A DNA stretch of 64,000 nt from JBBATK01 sp040398805 (GTDB taxonomy: Bacteria; Bacteroidota; Ignavibacteria; Kapaibacteriales; NICIL-2), in assembly GCA_040398805.1 (NCBI GenBank), contig JBBATK010000010.1, positions 1 to 64,000 of the forward strand, written 5' to 3'. The notes beneath the pieces were generated by a model. That model made no database searches, was not told the DNA's origin, and saw nothing but the letters and a program-made list of their open reading frames with translations. Shown one piece after another: positions 33,854-41,193 of the stretch. Position numbers and translations under genes: made by a program. The number at the start of each line of letters is the position of its first letter. Position 1 is the stretch's first letter.

Positions 33854-35237
33854 CCTTGCACCATATCGTTACCTGCTTCGCGCCGTCGCACTTCTCGTAC
33901 TCGTGTGCGCATGCGGCGCGGCGTCAAGGTCGGCCGACACGCTTCAGACGAAACGGCGGCTTCCGGGAGCGGTGAACGAGTATGCGCCGGTCGTGTATCC
34001 CCTCTTGAGTTTCGATGGTCGCACCCTGTACTTCTCGCGGAAGTACCATCCGGAGAACGTAGGAAAGACGCGGGACGCGGACGATGTGTGGTCATGCTCA
34101 CGGGACAGTGCCGGGACGTGGTCGGAAGCGACGGATGTCACCCGGTTCAACTCACCCGTCAGCGACGTGCTCTGCAGCATCTCGCCCGATGGAACCACCG
34201 CTCTGCTGGCACGGACAACGTCGGAGAATGACGCGCCCAGCGTCCGACTGTTCGTCATGAACCACACCGATTCAGGCTGGAGCGGACCGAAGCCCGTAAC
34301 GATCGACGGGTTCATCGGTCGCACGTCGCATATCTACGCCCATCTCTCCTTCGATAACGCTACGCTGTTCCTGGCCGTGGACGTACCCGACCGCGGAATG
34401 GACATCTTTTCGTGCTCGCGTGTGGACTCCGTGCCCGATGCCTGGGTATTCAACCGACCGGTATCGCTGGGCGAGATGATCAATACCAAGGGTATCGAAG
34501 GTTCGCCCTTCCTGGCGTTCGACGGACGTACCTTGTATTTCACCTCGGATGGCCATGGAGGCTATGGAAGTCAGGATGTATTCGTGACGCGTCGACTCGA
34601 TAGCACGTTCACGTCGTGGTCGGCACCGGAAAACCTTGGAGACGGCATAAACACAGGGCTCATCGACCATTGTTTCTCGCTCTTCGCCGATGGTACGACG
34701 GCACTGATCGTGTCGGCGGACTCCTCGCGGAGCACCGGTGTCTTCGAAGTCACTCTTCCACCGAACCTGCGCATGGGACCCTCGATCGTGGGATCGGGCT
34801 CCGCTCGGCCGACCACGGACACGGTGGTCGTCACCGTGACGTTCCCGACAAACAAGACGCGGATACGGGAAACGAATATCGACTCTCTGGTTCTTGCAAA
34901 GGTCCGCCGACTGCGTGGCACCTCCGTGCGGGTCGTCATCAGCGGCCATACGGACATGACCGGTATCGAGGCGAGGAACTCGTCACTGTCCATGCGACGG
35001 GCGCTGGTGCTGCGCAAGACACTCCAAGCGGTGTTCCGGAAGCGTGCGCCCGGACTGCGCGTGACAGCCATGCAATGCGCGGGCAAAGGCATGTCGGAAC
35101 CCATCGGCGACAATGCGACGGAGGCAGGACGTCAAGCCAACCGTCGGGCGACGGCGCGCATCATCATCGGCACAACACCGTCAAAAACGAATGGCGACAC
35201 TGACCGCGGCGGCAGACCCCGTCGTCGGCGACGCTGA
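33843..35237 (+). CDS. PD40-OmpA lipoprotein, PorE-like
   Basis: 464-aa envelope protein. The N-terminal hydrophobic segment ends LVCACGAA, a plausible lipobox. Residues about 45-310 contain repeated PD40/WD40-like blades (LLSFDGRTLYFSRKY, SISPDGTTALLAR, LSFDNATLFLAV, PFLAFDGRTLYFTSDGHGGYGSQDVF). The C-terminal OmpA domain (about 330-445) has VVISGHTDMTG, SLSMRRALVLRKTL and NRRATARI, which bind peptidoglycan. This order recalls PorE, a T9SS component, but lacks an obvious TPR region, so the assignment is family-level. It overlaps mfd by 11 bases, an unrelated gene. Its last 57 bases overlap the convergent DUF5683 gene; the RRRRR tail lies there. Confidence 0.75.
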   Translation: MRHDLAPYRYLLRAVALLVLVCACGAASRSADTLQTKRRLPGAVNEYAPVVYPLLSFDGRTLYFSRKYHPENVGKTRDADDVWSCSRDSAGTWSEATDVTRFNSPVSDVLCSISPDGTTALLARTTSENDAPSVRLFVMNHTDSGWSGPKPVTIDGFIGRTSHIYAHLSFDNATLFLAVDVPDRGMDIFSCSRVDSVPDAWVFNRPVSLGEMINTKGIEGSPFLAFDGRTLYFTSDGHGGYGSQDVFVTRRLDSTFTSWSAPENLGDGINTGLIDHCFSLFADGTTALIVSADSSRSTGVFEVTLPPNLRMGPSIVGSGSARPTTDTVVVTVTFPTNKTRIRETNIDSLVLAKVRRLRGTSVRVVISGHTDMTGIEARNSSLSMRRALVLRKTLQAVFRKRAPGLRVTAMQCAGKGMSEPIGDNATEAGRQANRRATARIIIGTTPSKTNGDTDRGGRPRRRRR

Positions 35238-35729
35238 GGGCATCCAACTGACACCGGTGTCACTCACGTCGAAGTCGAACAGATGCGCTCCCACATACGC
35301 ATCCACGGCGGCGAGCGCATACACGCCAAGCAACCAGAGTCCGGCGACATCGCGTTGATCGCGATAGAACTCCTTCTCACGAAAGGTCCTGTCCTTCAAC
35401 GGATCGGTATCGGCAAGAGCGTCATATCGCGCCTGCGCGCTCGCGAATTTCACGTCGTTCCACACGATGATACTCGTCACCGACACCGCAGCGGCACCGA
35501 ACACACCGGCTTTGACATACGACTCGTTATACAGCTGTCCCCAACCGGGAAAGACGATCGAGCGGAGAATGGCGCTGGACGGCGACTTGAGGGATTTCGC
35601 GCGCAGCACGCTGTCCTGACCTCGCGACTCGGTTCGCGCAGCATGCGCATTCACACCGCCGAGCATGGTCGCGACGACCAACCACACACACACAGCGGGA
35701 TGCGAGACGATCTTCAGGTAGCGACTCAT
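35181..35729 (-). CDS. DUF5683-like membrane protein
   Basis: 182-aa protein with a signal or anchor segment at about 9-28, then SAILRSIVFPGWGQLYNESYVKAGVFGAAA, the hallmark of DUF5683 proteins common in Bacteroidota, and a second hydrophobic segment with LWLLGVYALAAVDAYVGAHL. The C-terminal VAIRF strand suggests envelope location. The start is set at ATG 35729, which overlaps the ridA stop as ATGA; the long in-frame upstream extension is a shadow of ridA. Its 3' end overlaps the convergent OmpA/PD40 gene by 57 bases. Function unknown. Confidence 0.75.
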   Translation of the reverse strand: MSRYLKIVSHPAVCVWLVVATMLGGVNAHAARTESRGQDSVLRAKSLKSPSSAILRSIVFPGWGQLYNESYVKAGVFGAAAVSVTSIIVWNDVKFASAQARYDALADTDPLKDRTFREKEFYRDQRDVAGLWLLGVYALAAVDAYVGAHLFDFDVSDTGVSWMPSASPTTGSAAAVSVAIRF

Positions 35730-36196
35730 CGTACCGGTCCCATGGCGATGACTTCGATCTCCACGCTGACATCCTTCGGCAGACGGGCCACCTCCACCGT
35801 GGAACGCGCAGGCGACGAGTCCGATAGATATTCGGCATACACGTCGTTCATGGCACCGAACTCGTTCATGTCCTTGAGAAACACCGTTGTCTTCACCACG
35901 TTGTCCAAACTCAATCCTTCGGACGCCAGGAGGGCTTTGATGTTCGCGAACACCTGATGTGTCTGCACACGGACGTCGCCGTGGACCAGCTCTCCGCTCG
36001 CTGTCAGCGCTATCTGACCCGAGAAGAAATACATGCGCCCCTGGGCGGCGATACCTTGTGAATACGGTCCGATCGGCGCCGGTGCGTCCGTCGTGTGAAT
36101 GGTGTGTTTCATGGATGAAGGATTGATGGATGAACAAGAGGTCGCGACACAGGCGCAGAGTATCGCGAGGATGTGAATCTGTCCGAGCCGACGCAT
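35726..36196 (-). CDS. RidA/YjgF-family protein with lipoprotein signal
   Basis: 156-aa protein. Residues 30-156 are a full RidA domain: TDAPAPIGPYSQGIAAQGRMYFFSGQIAL, VFANIKALLASEGLSLDNVVKTTVFLKDM, PARSTVEVARLPKDVSVEIEVIA, including the Arg of the imine-deaminase pocket. Residues 1-21 (MRRLGQIHILAILCACVATSC) look like a lipoprotein signal with Cys at 21. The upstream ATG at 36196 has GAGG six bases before it, while the internal ATG at 36112 (cytosolic length 128) has none, favouring the exported form. It starts 7 bases after ftsB. A periplasmic RidA is unusual; substrate unknown. Confidence 0.8.
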   Translation of the reverse strand: MRRLGQIHILAILCACVATSCSSINPSSMKHTIHTTDAPAPIGPYSQGIAAQGRMYFFSGQIALTASGELVHGDVRVQTHQVFANIKALLASEGLSLDNVVKTTVFLKDMNEFGAMNDVYAEYLSDSSPARSTVEVARLPKDVSVEIEVIAMGPVR

Positions 36197-36203
36197 GACG
36201 ACC

Positions 36204-36563
36204 TCAGGGTTGTGAATTCTTGTGCAAGATAATCACCTGCTCACCGGGACGTGACAGACCGTACTTCTCTCTGGCCAAACGTTCTATCTCGAGAGTATCG
36301 AACCGGAGGCGGTTTGCAACCCGCGCAAGGGAATCGTGGCGCACACGTGCGGAACTCAGCGAGTCCAGTAACTCGCCCTTCCGATGCTCAAGCTGGAATC
36401 GTGTGATGAATCCGTATTGCGAGCACATCCCGAACATGATGGCCAGCATGCAAATGAGCAGCACCAGCAAACGACGGCGTCGTTTCACCACGGCCAGTGA
36501 ATCCACAGCAGGAGTCTCTGCGGGTTTGGGCTCCGGTGCTATGGCGGGTTTCATGGACTTCAT
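36204..36563 (-). CDS. ftsB: Septum formation initiator FtsB/DivIC
   Basis: 119-aa bitopic division protein. A Pro-rich cytoplasmic N-terminus and basic KRRRR lead into one membrane helix (about 31-52), then a periplasmic coiled coil (FQLEHRKGELLDSLSSARVRHDSLARVANRL) and the family's IERLAREKYGLSRPGEQVIIL motif. FtsB joins FtsL and FtsQ at the septum and helps activate peptidoglycan synthesis. It lies 30 bases after DUF4197 and 7 bases before ridA on the same strand. Confidence 0.92.
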   Translation of the reverse strand: MKSMKPAIAPEPKPAETPAVDSLAVVKRRRRLLVLLICMLAIMFGMCSQYGFITRFQLEHRKGELLDSLSSARVRHDSLARVANRLRFDTLEIERLAREKYGLSRPGEQVIILHKNSQP

Positions 36564-36593
36564 CGGCGAGACGTGTGCAGCGTCGAACGGTTT

Positions 36594-37334
36594 TCACTTC
36601 GAAAATACCTTTTTCAAAAGCTCCGTGGTGCGAGCCATCGGATTCGTGCGGATACGTAGTTCCTCCTCGACGATCATCACGAAGAGTCCGCCGAGCGCTT
36701 TCTCCGTGGTATAGGCAGGAAGATCGGGATTGATCTTCTCGACAAAGGGGATCTTGTTATAGCTGTTCATGAGCGACGACCAGTATTGCGTGGCGTTGAC
36801 GCTCTCGAGCGCCTTCGATATCACGGGAAGCATCGCGGCGTACAAGGCCGGCGATGTGGAACGACGCAGATACGACGTACCGGCGCTATCGCTACCCTTC
36901 ACGATGGCGATGGCGTCGGTGATCGTCATCTTCTGGATGGCGGAAACGAAGATGGGCTTGGCTTCAACTGCCGCCTTCTCCGCGGCTCGGTTGATCGACA
37001 GGACGGCTTCATCCACCTTCGAACCGAGTCCCACCTTCCGCAGCGTGCTTTCGATTTTCTGCGCATCCTGCGGGAACGGGATCTTCACTTTGGGATTACC
37101 GAAATACCCATCCACCGCGGATAGGGCCGCGCTGCCGTTCGACGTCCCTTGGACGAGCGCTTCCTTCAACGCCGCCGCTGCGTCGGCCTCCGAGAATCCG
37201 CCCACGGGAGCTTTCGTCACATCCTTGAGTGTCTTCTTGGCCTTGTCCAGCCAGCTCTGCGCATGCATGGTGGAGACATTGCTCGCCATGAGCAGCAGCG
37301 TCAGCACGGCAACGATCGCTACGGTTCTTTTCAT
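36594..37334 (-). CDS. DUF4197 exported protein
   Basis: 246-aa protein matching DUF4197 over nearly its whole length: EADAAAALKEALVQGTSNGSAALS, DGYFGNPKVKIPFPQDAQKIE, SINRAAEKAAVEAKPIFVSAI, MTITDAIAIVKG, ATQYWSSLMNSYNKIPFV, NPDLPAYTTEKALGGLF. A signal peptide (about 1-25, ending TMHA before QSW) sends it to the periplasm. The family has no established role. Start ATG 37334. First gene of a DUF4197-ftsB-ridA-DUF5683 run. Confidence 0.88.
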   Translation of the reverse strand: MKRTVAIVAVLTLLLMASNVSTMHAQSWLDKAKKTLKDVTKAPVGGFSEADAAAALKEALVQGTSNGSAALSAVDGYFGNPKVKIPFPQDAQKIESTLRKVGLGSKVDEAVLSINRAAEKAAVEAKPIFVSAIQKMTITDAIAIVKGSDSAGTSYLRRSTSPALYAAMLPVISKALESVNATQYWSSLMNSYNKIPFVEKINPDLPAYTTEKALGGLFVMIVEEELRIRTNPMARTTELLKKVFSK

Positions 37335-37459
37335 GGTAGGTACAGGTTGTGGTGAAACGGACTCATAGGTGATGACGAAGATAGACGGAAAAGATTCTTC
37401 CATTACCCTTCTACCTGGCAGCCCGCCGAGCGACACGGTGCCGCAGGGGGAACGACGCG

Positions 37460-37467
37460 TAACTTGC
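37460..37467 (+). promoter_or_regulatory. Candidate -7 element for the CPBP protease gene
   Basis: TAACTTGC, followed by GG, lies 70 bases ahead of the ATG at 37537 and is identical to the element before the OstA-like gene. No -33 TTG is seen. Confidence 0.35.
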
Positions 37468-37536
37468 GGCACGACAGGTGGCGCGAACTCGCGCCCGAAT
37501 CAGGTCCGATCACTAACACATATCTCACGCCACCAC

Positions 37537-38190
37537 ATGTCCTCACGGGTCTTCATTCTCTCCATCCTCTCCGTTTCCTTTGCGTGGTTCCTTCTGTTCT
37601 CCGGTGCCACAGATCTCTCTGCGCAGCTGGTAGCAAACCACTTCTGGTCCGGGATGGCAGGTGTCTGCGTCCTCATGATGCTGTTTGTCGTTCGCACGCA
37701 CGGTTCCGCCGTGAGGGCACTGCTCCGGATTCCGCGCGACGCGGCTGCACACGTCGTCGGTAGTAGCCTTGTCCACGGTGTGCTCTGGGCCGCATTGTCG
37801 GTGATCGGTCTTCTCCTTCTTCGCGCTCACGTACCGCTGCTTGGCTCGTATGCAGAGCGGATCTTTGCGGTGAGTTCACAAGTACACGTGTCCATTTCAG
37901 CTTTTTTACTCATCCTGCTCATTGCGCCGGCGGAGGAGATTTACTGGCGTGGATACGTCATGGATGTCATGACCGATCGTGTGGGCTCGGCGCGCGCGCC
38001 CCTGGCCATGGCGGCCTTGGACGCCGCTGTCCATGCGGCCACGGGCAATATCCTGCTTGTGGGTGCGGCCGCGGCGCTTGGTCTGCAATGGGGATATCTT
38101 CGCCGGCGCACCGGATCCCTTGTTCCCTGCATCGTCTCTCATGCCGTGTGGGATCTCATCGTCTTCGTTCTCTATCCTGCGCTTTTCTGA
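37537..38190 (+). CDS. CPBP-family intramembrane glutamic endopeptidase
   Basis: 217-aa polytopic protein with about six helices. Motif 1 APAEEIYWRGYV (EExxxR, about residues 130-141) supplies the catalytic Glu pair; motif 2 LDAAVHAATGN and motif 3 SHAVWDLIVF give the His and Asp/Asn side. Relatives cleave prenylated proteins (Rce1/CAAX) or serve in peptide immunity and stress. The start at ATG 37537 (MSSRVFILSIL) is preferred over an upstream in-frame extension without hydrophobic or family character. It stands alone between divergent DUF4197 and a convergent glycosidase gene. Confidence 0.85.
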   Translation: MSSRVFILSILSVSFAWFLLFSGATDLSAQLVANHFWSGMAGVCVLMMLFVVRTHGSAVRALLRIPRDAAAHVVGSSLVHGVLWAALSVIGLLLLRAHVPLLGSYAERIFAVSSQVHVSISAFLLILLIAPAEEIYWRGYVMDVMTDRVGSARAPLAMAALDAAVHAATGNILLVGAAAALGLQWGYLRRRTGSLVPCIVSHAVWDLIVFVLYPALF

Positions 38191-38231
38191 AACTCGGAAA
38201 GGACCCGTGCGGGTGCTTCCGCAGGCAGCCC

Positions 38232-39791
38232 TCATCGTGCGGGTTTCTCGTCGGGCATGGCATCGGTTTTCCTGATGCGGGGTTGCAAGCGACGTTTGCC
38301 GATTCCCAGTGCTACGGAAATGCGCCGCGACCCTTGGTTCGGGGCATGGGTGACGAGTGCGTCGCCGACGAGCATCTGCGCCGAGCCGCCGCCATCAAGA
38401 TTCATGGCCGTATAGGCACCGAACCGCTTCATGAATTCGCCGAGCTCGGCAAGGGTGAACCCGACGGAGCGGGAATTGTTTTCGACGGTCGCCATGTAGA
38501 ACGTATTCCGCGTGATGTCCGTCCCGATTGCCGTGCGTGCCAGTCGCTGAAGGAAGAACCGGTCTCTGCCGCTGTTCAGCGGACGCAGATCCTTGCTGAT
38601 GGCGCCGTTGGAGACAAGGATAGGGGTGCCGCACACGGAATTCGTGAACACGATGCTGTCGCGCCGGCTGGTCTTGTAGCGCAGCACGAGCGTATCTCCG
38701 GCGCGCACGTTGCACTCACGCGCCAAGCCCTGTCCCATCGATATGACACACCCGCGAAGAGGCATGCTCACACTGCCGCTGTCGGCAACGTCGAGGACAA
38801 GGAGCGGGATATCCTGATTCACCGCCGGAGAGCGCAGGTAGCGGGCGCGGATCTTGACGGTGGAATATTCAGCGGATGCTTCCTGGCGTTCTTTGACGAG
38901 GAGAGCGCGGACCGAGTCTCGGGAGAGCTCGATATCGGACGAGTCGCGCACCATGGCGGTGGAGTCGGACGTCTGTTCGGCGACCAACTGCTCGATGAAT
39001 TTCTCGGGAACCACAGGAACCGTCTGACCCGCGAAGGAATTGAACACGACCACGGAGTCGGGCGCGACGCGCCGGTTGACCGAACGGACGGGAAGTCGTT
39101 GTCCGTTGCCGAACCGTATGGTGGCAAACAAGGTGATGGAGTCGATGACAGGACGATTCCGCGCGTCGAAGAGACAGGTCACCCAATCCTTGTACGGGAG
39201 CAGCTCGCACACTTCGCCATTGCATACGGTGGGTCCGATCGGCGTGGTGGTGACGGCGCGCCAGAAGTGGGCGTTCACGGCCGCGTACAGCGTCTTGTTC
39301 TCCACAGTGTCGAGACGGGAACGGAAGTCCCGTAAGCGTTCCAAAGCGGAGGCTTGATTCTCGGCCTTGATGGTCATGACGCTATACTCCGGATTTCGAA
39401 GAACGCACGTGAGGGCATGGACGACGGACACGGTGCCATCGGCGTGCGTGGCGCGGATCTGGCGGTAGATCACTCCTTCCGTGACAATGGAGTCGCGGAC
39501 GATGGTGATGGACGACAGTGCTTTGGGAACACGTGCCTCTGCGCGGGCGCGCGCAATCTCTCGACGCCGTGCCGCACGCGAACGAGCGGAGGTCTTCTTC
39601 CCTTTCTTCTTCGACGATGAGGTGACGGCGGAGCGTGCAGAGCGGGTCCCGGAAGACGTCGAGCGCTTCTTCGTCCGCGCCGAGAGGTCGGACGTGCTCG
39701 CAAGGAAACACAGGGAGATACCGACAAAGAGCGCGATGATCGCACCGCGGTCCGGATGAAAGAGACGACTTAGCCGAGAAGTGAATTCCAT
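38232..39791 (-). CDS. NAGPA-like phosphodiester glycosidase, membrane-anchored
   Basis: 519-aa protein. A hydrophobic segment (about 17-38, AIIALFVGISLCFLASTS) is followed by a very basic Lys/Arg/Ser linker (about 40-88). The rest matches the phosphodiester glycosidase (NAGPA, N-acetylglucosamine-1-phosphodiester alpha-N-acetylglucosaminidase) fold: VSVVHALTCVLRNPEYSVMTI, YAAVNAHFW, RNTFYMATVENNSRSVGFTLAELGEFM and TAMNLDGGGSAQMLV, the conserved tail motif. Bacterial members act on cell-envelope sugar phosphates. The start is ATG 39791, overlapping the upstream membrane-protein gene by 22 bases, so the two are coupled. Confidence 0.8.
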   Translation of the reverse strand: MEFTSRLSRLFHPDRGAIIALFVGISLCFLASTSDLSARTKKRSTSSGTRSARSAVTSSSKKKGKKTSARSRAARRREIARARAEARVPKALSSITIVRDSIVTEGVIYRQIRATHADGTVSVVHALTCVLRNPEYSVMTIKAENQASALERLRDFRSRLDTVENKTLYAAVNAHFWRAVTTTPIGPTVCNGEVCELLPYKDWVTCLFDARNRPVIDSITLFATIRFGNGQRLPVRSVNRRVAPDSVVVFNSFAGQTVPVVPEKFIEQLVAEQTSDSTAMVRDSSDIELSRDSVRALLVKERQEASAEYSTVKIRARYLRSPAVNQDIPLLVLDVADSGSVSMPLRGCVISMGQGLARECNVRAGDTLVLRYKTSRRDSIVFTNSVCGTPILVSNGAISKDLRPLNSGRDRFFLQRLARTAIGTDITRNTFYMATVENNSRSVGFTLAELGEFMKRFGAYTAMNLDGGGSAQMLVGDALVTHAPNQGSRRISVALGIGKRRLQPRIRKTDAMPDEKPAR

Positions 39792-40288
39792 TTCAAGATT
39801 CCGTTCACGCGCTGTCCTCGATCCACTCGAAGCATCGACGCATGAAAGTGCTGAAGAAAATTTAGTTGTTGGGCTTGCGAAAGCCCCGAAAAGAACCGTT
39901 GTATCCATATCTCCTCCGTGAAGAACGTACCGAAGACAAGGCACAGGGCACAGACAACCACCGAATACGTCAGATGACTCCTCTGCTCCGGCATGATGAG
40001 GACGGAGAGAAGGAACACGATGACGAGGACACACATGCCAAGCTTCTCTATGGAATCCATGAGCGCTCTCGTCGCACTGACCGAAGGCAGGGTCCGCCGC
40101 TGCAGCCGGTACTGGGTCAACGTCCAGCTCACACCCAGACAGCTCAAAGCCAGACCGATCATGGTTTGAAGCCGGAAATCGGCACCATGATATCCGACGA
40201 TGACGGAGAGGGCGGAGAGAACGATGAGATACTCGATCCGGCGACGTTGCTGCTTGCGCTGAAGTTCTTCAGCTATACCTGATCTCAT
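39770..40288 (-). CDS. Predicted four-helix membrane protein
   Basis: 172-aa protein with no family I recognise. A charged N-terminus (MRSGIAEELQRKQQRRR) precedes two hydrophobic segments (about 18-37 and 40-60), then two more after a polar loop (about 82-100 and 108-127) and a polar C-terminal tail. The start at ATG 40288 avoids an upstream extension that runs through the promoter gap. Its end overlaps the NAGPA-like gene by 22 bases, suggesting joint function in the envelope. Divergent from the enoyl-CoA hydratase. Confidence 0.65.
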   Translation of the reverse strand: MRSGIAEELQRKQQRRRIEYLIVLSALSVIVGYHGADFRLQTMIGLALSCLGVSWTLTQYRLQRRTLPSVSATRALMDSIEKLGMCVLVIVFLLSVLIMPEQRSHLTYSVVVCALCLVFGTFFTEEIWIQRFFSGLSQAQQLNFLQHFHASMLRVDRGQRVNGILKWNSLLG

Positions 40289-40362
40289 ATCCGGAGTGGA
40301 AGGAAGTGCACATGAAACGAAAGCTCTTCGTGAAGCAACGCTGCATCCTGCATGTCCGCCTG

Positions 40363-40370
40363 TCAATTTA
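40363..40370 (-). promoter_or_regulatory. Candidate -7 element for the membrane protein-NAGPA operon
   Basis: Minus-strand TAAATTGA lies back-to-back with the plus-strand TAATTTTG element at 40372. Both sit in an AT-rich 20-base patch in otherwise GC-rich DNA. Confidence 0.35.
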
Positions 40371-40371
40371 G

Positions 40372-40379
40372 TAATTTTG
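40372..40379 (+). promoter_or_regulatory. -7 element for enoyl-CoA hydratase-kdtA
   Basis: TAATTTTG is a full match to TAnnTTTG and lies 34 bases ahead of the ATG at 40414. No TTG occurs at the expected -33 spacing. Confidence 0.45.
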
Positions 40380-40413
40380 CGCATCCTATTCGTTGAACAA
40401 CTCTTCGCATGTC

Positions 40414-41193
40414 ATGACCTTCAGCACCTTGCTTCTGGAAATACACGACTCCGTCGCCACCATCACCCTCAACCGTCCGGAAAAACTCAACGCCCTCAAT
40501 GCCCGGCTGCTGTCTGACTTGGACGACGCGCTGACCTATCTGGCGGACCAATCCACCGTGCGTTGCGTGGTGGTGACAGGGAGCGGGCCCAAAGCGTTCG
40601 CCGCGGGCGCGGACATCTCCGAACTCGCTGCGTGTACGAGCGAGCAGGGGCGGACGTTTTCCGATCGCGGTCAGAAGATCTTCCAACGTCTCGAGGACTT
40701 CCCTGTTCCCGTCATCGCTGCTGTCAACGGCTTCGCCCTTGGCGGGGGATGCGAGCTTGCCATGGCATGCCACATCCGGTATGCCGCAGACACCGCCAGA
40801 TTCGGTCAGCCGGAGGTGAAACTCGGGACCATTCCCGGCTACGGCGGAACGCAACGTCTGCTGCGTCTTGCCGGAAGCGCCGTGGCCATCGAACTCATGA
40901 CCAGCGCCGATATGATGAGCGCGGAACGGGCCCTGCGGTGCGGTCTTGTCAACGAGATCTTCCCTGCGGCAGAGGTGCTCCCGGCCGCTCAGGCTCTGGC
41001 CTCGCGCATCGCCTCGATGGCACCGCTGGCCGTGCAGGCCGTCATGGACTGCGTGCGGACGACGTTCTCGATGCACGCCGCGGGTATGGCCACCGAGCGC
41101 GACCGGTTCGCCCATCTCTGCGACACCGTCGACTTCCGCGAAGGGACCTCGGCCTTCTTGGAAAAGCGAAGCGCCACGTTCACGGGATCGTGA
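40414..41193 (+). CDS. Enoyl-CoA hydratase/isomerase
   Basis: 259-aa crotonase-fold enzyme. VTLNRPEKLNALN-like strand near the N-terminus (ATITLNRPEKLNALNA), oxyanion-hole segment FAAGADISEL, the GFALGGGCELAMACHIRYA loop with the first catalytic Glu, and QPEVKLGTIPGYGGTQRL with the second Glu; both acids are present, so hydratase activity is plausible. It would hydrate trans-2-enoyl-CoA in fatty-acid beta-oxidation or a related path; the exact substrate is unknown. I set the start at ATG 40414; a TTG seven codons upstream is weaker. Its stop overlaps the kdtA ATG (ATGA). Confidence 0.9.
   Translation: MTFSTLLLEIHDSVATITLNRPEKLNALNARLLSDLDDALTYLADQSTVRCVVVTGSGPKAFAAGADISELAACTSEQGRTFSDRGQKIFQRLEDFPVPVIAAVNGFALGGGCELAMACHIRYAADTARFGQPEVKLGTIPGYGGTQRLLRLAGSAVAIELMTSADMMSAERALRCGLVNEIFPAAEVLPAAQALASRIASMAPLAVQAVMDCVRTTFSMHAAGMATERDRFAHLCDTVDFREGTSAFLEKRSATFTGS

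Noticed and set aside
38232..40034. 600-aa reading of the NAGPA-like protein
   Set aside because: The first 81 residues are out of frame with, and overlap, the coupled upstream membrane-protein gene; they carry no signal.
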